A stretch of 6,181 nucleotides of DNA from JBHIBD01 sp046758865. Lineage in GTDB: Bacteria > Planctomycetota > Brocadiia > Brocadiales > Bathyanammoxibiaceae. The notes beneath the pieces were generated by a model. The model did not search any database and had not been told where the DNA came from. It worked only from the letters and a program-made list of their open reading frames with translations. The position numbers were made by a program, and so were the translations under genes. How positions within the stretch are numbered: the stretch's first letter is position 1; the number at the start of each line of letters is the position of its first letter. The stretch spans positions 1 through 6,181 of the forward strand of contig JBHIBD010000098.1 of assembly GCA_046758865.1 (NCBI GenBank), given 5' to 3'. Below, piece by piece: positions 1 through 6,107 of this stretch.

Positions 1-1291
1 TACCCCGGGGTATGATAATAATATCCCTGTCAGCCTCTACCCTGGTGGCTAATGCCCATTCTAATTCCATATGGTCATAAACGTTTATATCATCATCAAC
101 GATAACAATATGTCTCGGTCGGCGGAGAGTACCCAGCAAAGTTTTTAAGAGATCCTTCGGCTCCTCGTCGTTTTTCTTGTTGATGGCTATGACCAGGTGG
201 AACTGACCAGTGCCACCAACGGGGACATTAACTGCCTTGACTTCAGCGAACTTGCTGGCTTCTCGGTAGGCAGCTGCGGCGTGTGCCCATTTCTTGAGAA
301 AATGGTTTTCCGTCATTGGGAAGGGGAAACCGGTAAGCATTGCCTGGAAAATAGGGTTTCTCCGCATTGTTATCGCCGTAACCTTAATTACCGGAGTCTC
401 AGTTAGGGGTTCACCAACCAGCGTGATATAGTTCCCCGGGAACTCGCCAAAGGGACCATCTTGCACTTTCTCCTGTGGTATGGTTACCCCCTCGATGACA
501 ATCTCGGCGTTGGCGGGAACCTCAACGTTAATTGTCTCACACTTGACCATCTCTAAGGGCTCCCCCCGGAAGGCACCGGCAATAGTGGTCTCATCAACAC
601 CAAATGGTGCCTCGATCTGACTGGCTATAGCCAAAACGGGGTCGGCACCCAGTACTGTGGCTATACCCAGACCCTGTCCCTTCTCTTCAGCGGCCATAAT
701 CATCATTCCCAGGTGCTGGTGTCCTTTTGCGAGGATGCTGGTTCGGTTCTTATCCAGTACCATCCTCCTGTGCATTGAGGCATTCTGTACGCCCGTGTCA
801 GGGTGCCTCGCGATTTCCACACCGGCTGTTAGATAAGGACCGGCATCTAAATCCGAATAAATAGCTATAGGGAGCTTGGTGAGGTCAACGTCTTTCCCTT
901 TAACGATGATTTCCTTAACTGGTCCGGTATCAACCAGTTTCGGGGCAACCTGCTTTTCATCACACTCCATGTAGCGCTTGAGAATGCTTTCCTCGTCGGC
1001 TTGCGCAGGTAGACCTAAGGCTAAGGTGATGTGCTGCTGGGTGGCAAAAACCCCACCGGCTACTTTCCACCCTGGAAATCCCTTGATGTTCTCAAAGAGA
1101 AGGGCTGGACCATCCGTGTCAGATGCCTTACGAATACCAGCGGCGATTTCATAGCGAATATCAACCGCTTTTTGGACCCTCAGCAGCTTTCCCCTCTCCT
1201 CAAGATAATCCAGGAATCCTCTAAGGTCTTTGATTACCTTCTGGCTCCTTTTTTTCCTGCCCATTGATACACGGGCCTGGAGGGCGTTCAT
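1..1291 (-). CDS. UbiD-family prenylated-FMN-dependent (de)carboxylase, C-terminus cut by window edge
   Basis: An open minus-strand frame runs from ATG at 1291 off the left edge; about 430 residues are visible. UbiD-family enzymes use prenylated FMN and a divalent metal to reversibly decarboxylate aromatic or alpha,beta-unsaturated acids in the cytoplasm. Aligned from memory to fungal Fdc1, the predicted metal ligands are present: Asn170 (in QNASMHRRM), His193 (in GHQHLG) and Glu234 (in FGVDET). The cofactor/substrate Arg is Arg175. The catalytic loop reads DGPFGEFPGNY, so Asp278 stands where Fdc1 has Glu277, while Glu283 matches Glu282. The later motifs IVIVDDDINVYD and EWALATR are typical of the family. 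The gene starts 13 bases after the second FAD subunit and is the last operon gene seen. AAGGA lies only 3 bases before ATG 1291, so ATG 1264 is an alternative start. Family assignment is very secure; the substrate is unknown. No UbiX-type prenyltransferase is visible in the window. Confidence 0.95.
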   Translation of the reverse strand, partial: MNALQARVSMGRKKRSQKVIKDLRGFLDYLEERGKLLRVQKAVDIRYEIAAGIRKASDTDGPALLFENIKGFPGWKVAGGVFATQQHITLALGLPAQADEESILKRYMECDEKQVAPKLVDTGPVKEIIVKGKDVDLTKLPIAIYSDLDAGPYLTAGVEIARHPDTGVQNASMHRRMVLDKNRTSILAKGHQHLGMMIMAAEEKGQGLGIATVLGADPVLAIASQIEAPFGVDETTIAGAFRGEPLEMVKCETINVEVPANAEIVIEGVTIPQEKVQDGPFGEFPGNYITLVGEPLTETPVIKVTAITMRRNPIFQAMLTGFPFPMTENHFLKKWAHAAAAYREASKFAEVKAVNVPVGGTGQFHLVIAINKKNDEEPKDLLKTLLGTLRRPRHIVIVDDDINVYDHMELEWALATRVEADRDIIIIPRG

Positions 1292-1304
1292 CTATCCTTA
1301 GCTT

Positions 1305-2447
1305 CTACGCTAGCCCCAGGATGGCACGCTTCACCAGCGCTTTTACTATGTCAACTTTGTAAGCGTTCATACTGAGAGGACTTGCGTCTTCTACTGCGGT
1401 TTGAGCAGCACTTTCGGCACTGCCTTCATCAATCCTCTCCCCGACAATTACTTGCTCGGCTTTAACCGCTCGCCAAGGTAGCGGGCTTACTGCTCCAAGC
1501 ACTATTCTGGCACTCTTACATAACTTGTCCTGTAGCTCAGCCACTACCGCTACGGTGACAATAGACGGGCCAAATATATTTCCCAAGCCGAACTTCATGA
1601 ATACGCCTCGGCTCCCAGGCTCAGGAAACGGAATCTGCACTTCGGTAAGTAACTCGTCTGGCCCAAGGATGTTTCCCAACGGGGTGAAGAATTCCCCGAC
1701 TGGAACGGTGCGCTCGGCTAGAGCTCCGACTATTTTCACTTTAGCCCCTAAAGCGAGCAGAGCTGGAGCAGTGTCTGAGGGGCAGGTGGCGGGACAAACC
1801 CTGCTACCGAAGATACCGTGATAGCGGTTGTCTCCGTCTATCGCATAACATTCTTTGCCTCCCTTGCGGAGGCAGTAGAATGCGTTCCCACTGGCCCGGT
1901 AATACCAGCACCTCACCTGCTGGCAGAGGTCTCCACCTATCGTGGCACTATTCCGGTACTGCAGTGCCCTGGTAGCATGAGCTGCCTGGGCGAGTACGCT
2001 ATACTTCTGGTTAATTAACGGGTAGTTTTCAATATTATGAAGGGTGGATAGACTGCCGATGGCTAAGTCGGTAGCGCGTTCCTGGATATAATCCAGTCTC
2101 GGTTTAACGCTCTTAATATTGATTAGAACCTTTGGCCGAGCGGGTCTCACCCTGCCTTTTAGCTCCCGCAGCAGGTCTTGACCTCCGGCAATTAGGGTGG
2201 CTCTGCCCTCATAGGTCTTGAGCAGAAATACCGCTTCTTCAACACTCTCAGCATTAATATGCTCAAATTTGGGGAGGAGATCGGTACTGACTATACCCTT
2301 TGCTCTCCGCCTCACCTCTAGCGGAGGAAATTCCCCATACGCCTTTTCATATGTACTGATATCGAAGTTATCCAGCGCTTCCCACCTCAAATCTATAGGA
2401 GGAAATTCCCCATACTCCCTGGTATCAAAGCTATCCAGCATCCTCAT
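1305..2447 (-). CDS. Second FAD-binding subunit of molybdenum hydroxylase, with predicted [4Fe-4S] loop and repeat-bearing N-terminal extension
   Basis: A 380-residue flavoprotein subunit of the xanthine oxidase family, expected to pass electrons between the [2Fe-2S] subunit and an external carrier. The FAD-binding part starts near residue 57 with LPKFEHINAESVEEA. FAD motifs are LIAGGQDLL (85-93) and ATIGGDLCQQ (168-177). A cysteine-rich insert follows: Cys175, Cys180 (RCWYY), Cys192, Cys200, Cys218 and Cys222 before PSDTAPALLAL. Its layout resembles the [4Fe-4S] loop of 4-hydroxybenzoyl-CoA reductase HcrB and of E. coli PaoB; Cys180, Cys192, Cys200 and Cys218 are the likely ligands (inferred by alignment from memory). 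Residues 1-56 are an extra extension holding two YGEFPP copies, not typical of the family. ATG 2447 lies 3 bases after the large-subunit stop, with GGGAG 6 bases upstream, so the extension is probably translated. It is longer than the roughly 290-330 residues usual for this family. It is clearly different from the first FAD subunit. Confidence 0.93.
   Translation of the reverse strand: MRMLDSFDTREYGEFPPIDLRWEALDNFDISTYEKAYGEFPPLEVRRRAKGIVSTDLLPKFEHINAESVEEAVFLLKTYEGRATLIAGGQDLLRELKGRVRPARPKVLINIKSVKPRLDYIQERATDLAIGSLSTLHNIENYPLINQKYSVLAQAAHATRALQYRNSATIGGDLCQQVRCWYYRASGNAFYCLRKGGKECYAIDGDNRYHGIFGSRVCPATCPSDTAPALLALGAKVKIVGALAERTVPVGEFFTPLGNILGPDELLTEVQIPFPEPGSRGVFMKFGLGNIFGPSIVTVAVVAELQDKLCKSARIVLGAVSPLPWRAVKAEQVIVGERIDEGSAESAAQTAVEDASPLSMNAYKVDIVKALVKRAILGLA
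2323..2415 (-). repeat. Partial tandem duplication inside the second FAD-subunit gene
   Basis: The 18-base word ggaggaaattccccatac occurs exactly at 2323-2340 and again at 2398-2415, a spacing of 75 bases (25 codons, in frame). The flanks match more loosely: both copies continue to a version of tatc(g/a)aag(t/c)tatccagc, with about 9 extra bases in the downstream-gene copy. In the protein this gives LDSFDTREYGEFPP and LDNFDISTYEKAYGEFPP (residues 4-17 and 25-42), followed by IDLRWEA and LEVRRRA. The pattern points to an in-frame duplication that has since diverged. The function of the repeated peptide is unknown. Confidence 0.85.
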
Positions 2448-2450
2448 AAT

Positions 2451-4733
2451 TTACTCCCTTCCTCGCTCCTTCAAGGCCCTTAGAATCTTCTCTGGGGTAA
2501 ATGGAGCATCAATTCTCACGCCAATGGCGTTATAGATGGCCTGTCCTATGGCGGGTAATGTGGGGCATACGGCACCTTCACCGATTGCCTTTACGCCGAA
2601 GGCGCCGACAGGGTCTACTACGTCAACAAATGAGATACCAATGGGTGGGGTATCCAGGGCAGTGAGTATCTTATAGTCCACGAAATTGGGGTTAAGCACC
2701 CTCCCTGTTTTCTGGTCCCAGACAAGATCTTCGCTGAGGGCAAAGCCGGACGCAATCAAGGCCCCGCCAGCAACCTGGTTCTCACAAACCTCAGGATTTA
2801 TGATCCTTCCGCTGTCATGAACGGCATCAATCTTCAGTATTTTTACCTCGCCAGTCTCCGTATCAAGCTCGATTTCCACAAAGTGCGCCATGAACATCTT
2901 GGCAATCTCGGACGGTGGCAGATTGCAAGTTGCTCTACCAATAATGGACGGTGGAGCCAGCCATTCGGGATGCACCATACCGGTCATTTCGGCAAACTTG
3001 ATTCCCCTTTTTGGCTGTTCTTTGACAAATATCCAGCTATCTTTGATGTCCATATCGTCAGGATTCGCCTCTAGATGCCGGCTAGCCAGTTCCAGGATCT
3101 GTCGTTTGGCATCAGCAGCAGCCGCTTGTGTCGCCAATCCTGTCTGGTGGGCATTGACACTGGCCACCGTCGACGGGCTCCAGGGAGAGACGTCAGTATC
3201 GGCATGCGTTCCGGTAATACTTTCCAACGGCACCCCTAGTTCCTCAGCAGCAATCTGAGCCTGTGTCGTCTCCACACCCTGTCCCATGCGCCCCACCCCC
3301 GTAATCAAATTGACGCTACCATCATGATTCACCTTGACGATCACGGAGGCGCAACCTATATGTCTCCCCCCGCATATGTGGATACCCAATGCCATCCCCA
3401 CGGCACGCCTTTTAACCCCGTTAACTGCCGTGGGCTTCTTCCATCCTTTCCATTTTTGACTCCAGCCGCTGACCTCGGCCCCTCTCTCGATACACTTGTC
3501 GGCAGCACCGCTGGACAGGTATTCGCCAGGGAAGGGAATGCCAAACCTCTTGTATATATTAGCCTGTGAGTGTATCGGGTCGCCGGTAATGATATGGTTC
3601 TTTAATCTTATCTGCAGGGGGTCCATTCCCAGCTTTTCGGCGGCCTTGTCTACCAGCGCCTCCATGCAGAAACTCAGCGTCAAGTCCCCCACGCCTCTCA
3701 TACAACCGGCGTTAGGAGTGTTGGTGTTCACACCGTAAAACTCGAACCTGATCGCAGGTCGGTGTCTTCCCCACAAGTCTGAAACACTCTCATAGGGATA
3801 AAACTTAAAGCCGTGGCCCCCGTTATCGAAGTAATGCTTAAAATGTATGGCAGTAAAGTGGCCGTCTTTCTTCACGCCCAGTTTCGCCCAGGATACCGGA
3901 GTTTCTCGCCTTTTAACGGTGGCGATGGCCTCCTCCTGGGTAAGCTCAAGCCTGACCGGCCTTCCTGCCTTCCTGGCTAAAAAGACGGTGATGAAGTGAA
4001 AGTTACAGGCCCACCACAGACCCATGGAGGCGCCGCTTGGTAAACCAATAAGCCTTACCTGGTTCTGGGGCATTTCTAGTATGCGGGCGACCTCGTCCCG
4101 GAGGGGAAACGGTGTCTGGGTACTTGTCCAAATAGTTAATTTATCCCCCTCCCAATTGGCTATACAGGCGTTCCGCCCGATTGGTGCATGCTGCTGGTTA
4201 CCCATAGTGGCGCTGTGTTCCACTATCAGGTCGGCAAGGCTAAAGCCCTGTTCTATATCTCCCGATTCAATGACTGAACTCCTTACATTGCCGTATGACG
4301 CTATCTGAGGTGCCTCCGGTCTTACCGCTTCCATTACGTCGAAGACGTGCGGCAGCTCCTCCCACTCTATTTCAATAAGGTCTAGTGCTTCTTCGGCCAC
4401 ATACTCATCTGCAGCGGCTACCGCTGCCACTTCATCACCCGTGAATCGTGCCCTGTCGTCGAGCACCCGGCCGCGGTGGTTAAATGACTTCTCCTGCCAC
4501 TCTTGCATGGGCACGTCTTTGTGGGTAATTATCGCTCCAACACCGGGCAGTGCGTCTGCCTTGGAGGTATCAATGTTTACGATCCTGGCATGGGGAAAAG
4601 GACTGCGTAGTATTTTCGCCACCAACATACCGGGCAGACTAATATCGACGGCGAACTTGAAATCTCCGGTAACTTTTTCTGACGCATCTAACAACGGTAC
4701 CCGTTTACCAAGAACCGACAAATTCTCATCCAT
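2451..4733 (-). CDS. Molybdenum-cofactor-binding large subunit, xanthine oxidase family (hydroxybenzoyl-CoA reductase/aldehyde oxidase-like)
   Basis: The catalytic subunit, 760 residues from the chosen start, binds the molybdopterin cofactor and would hydroxylate or reductively dehydroxylate the substrate. It begins LGKRVPLLDASEKVTGD, the family's usual N-terminal motif. Further motifs are TSTQTP with Gln206, RGVGDL with Arg346 (position of the substrate-binding Arg of xanthine dehydrogenase), GRMGQGVETTQAQIAAEELG (GQG at 484-486), and FGVKAIGEGAVCPTLPAI with the expected catalytic Glu719. The CO-dehydrogenase Cys-Ser-Phe-Arg loop is absent. The loop normally reading GGGFGGK is PSGASMGLWW here (232-241), a marked divergence. 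The frame is open up to ATG 4826, but ATG 4733 is chosen because it follows the small-subunit stop by 2 bases, has GGGAG upstream, and gives the standard N-terminus; the extra 31 residues would overlap the small-subunit gene and look unlike the family. Substrate is unassigned. Confidence 0.95.
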   Translation of the reverse strand: MDENLSVLGKRVPLLDASEKVTGDFKFAVDISLPGMLVAKILRSPFPHARIVNIDTSKADALPGVGAIITHKDVPMQEWQEKSFNHRGRVLDDRARFTGDEVAAVAAADEYVAEEALDLIEIEWEELPHVFDVMEAVRPEAPQIASYGNVRSSVIESGDIEQGFSLADLIVEHSATMGNQQHAPIGRNACIANWEGDKLTIWTSTQTPFPLRDEVARILEMPQNQVRLIGLPSGASMGLWWACNFHFITVFLARKAGRPVRLELTQEEAIATVKRRETPVSWAKLGVKKDGHFTAIHFKHYFDNGGHGFKFYPYESVSDLWGRHRPAIRFEFYGVNTNTPNAGCMRGVGDLTLSFCMEALVDKAAEKLGMDPLQIRLKNHIITGDPIHSQANIYKRFGIPFPGEYLSSGAADKCIERGAEVSGWSQKWKGWKKPTAVNGVKRRAVGMALGIHICGGRHIGCASVIVKVNHDGSVNLITGVGRMGQGVETTQAQIAAEELGVPLESITGTHADTDVSPWSPSTVASVNAHQTGLATQAAAADAKRQILELASRHLEANPDDMDIKDSWIFVKEQPKRGIKFAEMTGMVHPEWLAPPSIIGRATCNLPPSEIAKMFMAHFVEIELDTETGEVKILKIDAVHDSGRIINPEVCENQVAGGALIASGFALSEDLVWDQKTGRVLNPNFVDYKILTALDTPPIGISFVDVVDPVGAFGVKAIGEGAVCPTLPAIGQAIYNAIGVRIDAPFTPEKILRALKERGRE
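2454..2460 (-). promoter_or_regulatory. Ribosome binding site for second FAD subunit
   Basis: On the minus strand AAGGGAG ends 6 bases before ATG 2447 and lies in the last codons of the large-subunit gene. It supports the upstream ATG, and hence translation of the repeat-bearing extension, rather than an internal start near residue 57. Confidence 0.65.
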
Positions 4734-4735
4734 CG

Positions 4736-5209
4736 CTAACTGTCTCCCATCATTTTCGCCGCTACCATTACTGATTTGATAATCTTCGGATAACAGCCAC
4801 ACCGGCACAGGTTGCCAGCAATGCATTCCTTTATTTCCTGTTCATTAGGATTGAGGTTACGGTCGAGCAGAGCCTTAGCAGAAAGAATCATCCCAGACGT
4901 GCAGTAGCCACACTGCAAGCCATGGTTATCCACGAAGGCTTCCTGTAGCGGGTGGTGGCGCCCTCCCTGCTTTAGGCCTTCTATAGTGGTAATGCTCTTA
5001 CCTTCAGCTCCCACGGCTAATGTCATGCACGAGTAAACAGGGTCTCCGTCCAGAAGCACCGTACAGGCACCGCAGTCACCCTGATTGCAGGACACCCTCA
5101 CTCCAGAGAGGGCAAGTTTTCCTCGCAAACAGTCTGCCAGCGTCATGTATGGCTCAACCTCCACAGTCCAATCCTTTTTGTTGACAAGGAGTTTTATTTT
5201 CTGTTTCAA
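4736..5209 (-). CDS. Small 2x[2Fe-2S] subunit of molybdenum hydroxylase (CoxS/HcrC-like)
   Basis: A 157-residue iron-sulfur subunit that carries electrons between the Mo site and FAD; its length matches family members of about 155-165 residues. The N-terminal plant-ferredoxin-type domain binds the first cluster with Cys41, Cys46, Cys49 and Cys61 (SCNQGDCGACTVL, then YSCMTL). The C-terminal helical domain binds the second with Cys100 and Cys103 (LQCGYCTSGM) and Cys135 and Cys137 (GNLCRCGCY). All eight ligands are present. An additional Cys139 sits where most relatives have Gly in CRCTGY. The start codon is TTG at 5209, supported by GGAGG 8 bases upstream inside the end of the first FAD gene; the encoded KQKIKLLVN is a normal first strand. 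The gene begins 4 bases after the previous stop and ends 2 bases before the large-subunit start. There is no signal peptide, so the enzyme is probably cytoplasmic. Confidence 0.96.
   Translation of the reverse strand: MKQKIKLLVNKKDWTVEVEPYMTLADCLRGKLALSGVRVSCNQGDCGACTVLLDGDPVYSCMTLAVGAEGKSITTIEGLKQGGRHHPLQEAFVDNHGLQCGYCTSGMILSAKALLDRNLNPNEQEIKECIAGNLCRCGCYPKIIKSVMVAAKMMGDS
4744..4748 (-). promoter_or_regulatory. Ribosome binding site deciding the large-subunit start
   Basis: Minus-strand GGGAG lies 10 bases before ATG 4733, inside the final codons of the [2Fe-2S] subunit gene. It favours 4733 over the longer in-frame start at 4826. The spacing is slightly long. Confidence 0.55.
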
Positions 5210-5213
5210 GAGG

Positions 5214-6107
5214 CTAGCCTCCTTTCTTCCCCTGAACTCTTTCCCAGGATATCTTTATGGCTCGGCTGACTAGAACTTTACTTAGCTCCTTGCGATACTC
5301 CGCGGTAGAGCGCACATCAGTTATGGGTCTGATTTCACCGGCGGCTGTTCTAGCAGCTTGCGCAATCAACTCATCATCAAGTCTATTACCCTTGAGAACT
5401 TCTTCCGCTTTCTTTGCCCTGATTGGGGTGGGATCGACACCACCTAAGGCCAGTCTAGCTTCTTTACAACCACCGTTCTGGACGACAAGCAGTGACGCGA
5501 CATTAACTTTGGCCAGGTCTTCCGCTACCCTGGTTTGCTTCAAGAAGGCTGTACCAGCCCGAGCCGGCAATTTCGGCACTCGAATCTCGGTAACTATTTC
5601 GTCCTCGTTGAGAGCAGTCTCCCCTGGGCCCGTGAAGAATTCCTGAAGAGGCACAACCCTGGTCTCACTGGGACCTCTAATCTCCACGCTGGCTTCTAGA
5701 ACCAGCAATGCCGGAGCGCTATCTGCCGATGGTGAAGCTCGACATATGTTACCGACAACCGTACACATATTTTGCAGTTGCCTCGCGCCTATCTGGAGAA
5801 CAGCTTCACACAGGAGCGGCCATTCTTCTTTAACCGCCTCCGACCCTGCCACCGCCTTAGGGGTGGCTAGAGCGCCTATCCGTAAGGTACCGGTTTCGTC
5901 CACCGTGACATAATCCAATTCGGGGATTCTGGTAATATCAATTAAAAACTTGGGTGACAGAGTACGGACCCGCATAAAATTTAGCAGGTCTGATCCTCCA
6001 GAAAGCAGCTTCGCCTCCTTACCATAGCGGGCAAGTAATGAGACTGCTTCCTCAATCGTCTTAGGCTGATAGTAATTCTCAAACACCAGTGTAGAAGTGT
6101 ACCTCAT
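5214..6107 (-). CDS. First FAD-binding subunit of molybdenum hydroxylase (CoxM/HcrB-like, without [4Fe-4S] loop)
   Basis: A 297-residue flavoprotein subunit of usual CoxM-type length. It begins FENYYQPKTIEEAVSLL, the typical family opening. FAD pyrophosphate-binding motifs are LLSGGSDLL (34-42) and TVVGNICRASPSADSAPALL (116-135). The C-terminal CO-dehydrogenase flavoprotein domain contains RLALGGVDPTPIRAKKAE and ends with STAEYRKELSKVLVSRAI. QTRVAEDLAKVNVA (191-204) matches the conserved segment of this domain. There is no cysteine-rich insertion between the second FAD motif and the SADSAPALL segment, so no [4Fe-4S] cluster is expected, unlike the second FAD subunit of the same operon. The ATG overlaps the stop of the upstream gene (ATGA), and a strong GGAGGTGA lies 9 bases before it. 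Its role is electron exchange between the [2Fe-2S] subunit and NAD(P)H, ferredoxin, quinone or another carrier; the sequence does not say which. Confidence 0.95.
   Translation of the reverse strand: MRYTSTLVFENYYQPKTIEEAVSLLARYGKEAKLLSGGSDLLNFMRVRTLSPKFLIDITRIPELDYVTVDETGTLRIGALATPKAVAGSEAVKEEWPLLCEAVLQIGARQLQNMCTVVGNICRASPSADSAPALLVLEASVEIRGPSETRVVPLQEFFTGPGETALNEDEIVTEIRVPKLPARAGTAFLKQTRVAEDLAKVNVASLLVVQNGGCKEARLALGGVDPTPIRAKKAEEVLKGNRLDDELIAQAARTAAGEIRPITDVRSTAEYRKELSKVLVSRAIKISWERVQGKKGG
5218..5222 (-). promoter_or_regulatory. Ribosome binding site for a TTG-initiated gene
   Basis: Minus-strand GGAGG, within AAAGGAGG, ends 8 bases before TTG 5209. No ATG or GTG lies in a suitable place, so this site decides the start of the [2Fe-2S] subunit. 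It overlaps the last Lys-Gly-Gly codons of the first FAD gene, which suggests translational coupling. Confidence 0.75.

Noticed and set aside
428..451. Link between FGEFPG in the UbiD catalytic loop and the YGEFPP repeats of the second FAD subunit
   Set aside because: The codons differ and the UbiD motif is a family-wide active-site loop, so the likeness is most simply coincidence.
1031..1267. Plus-strand open frames, such as the one here and those at 1525-1821 and 2890-3258
   Set aside because: They lie opposite strongly conserved minus-strand genes, have no recognisable domains and look like antisense shadows.
1299..1320. Recurring gctagcc words at gene junctions (near 1310, 5214 and 6139) as a regulatory repeat
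   Set aside because: The same word also occurs inside the large-subunit gene near 3080, and the flanks are not conserved; stop codons TAG in similar contexts explain it.
4734..4826. A 31-residue N-terminal extension of the large subunit starting at ATG 4826
   Set aside because: It lies entirely across the end of the [2Fe-2S] gene, has no family-like sequence, and the ATG at 4733 has a ribosome site and gives the standard N-terminus.
2451..6107. Aerobic carbon monoxide dehydrogenase (coxMSL)
   Set aside because: Gene order M-S-L is the same, but the large subunit lacks the Cys-Ser-Phe-Arg copper/Mo loop and has the xanthine-oxidase-type RGVG segment instead.
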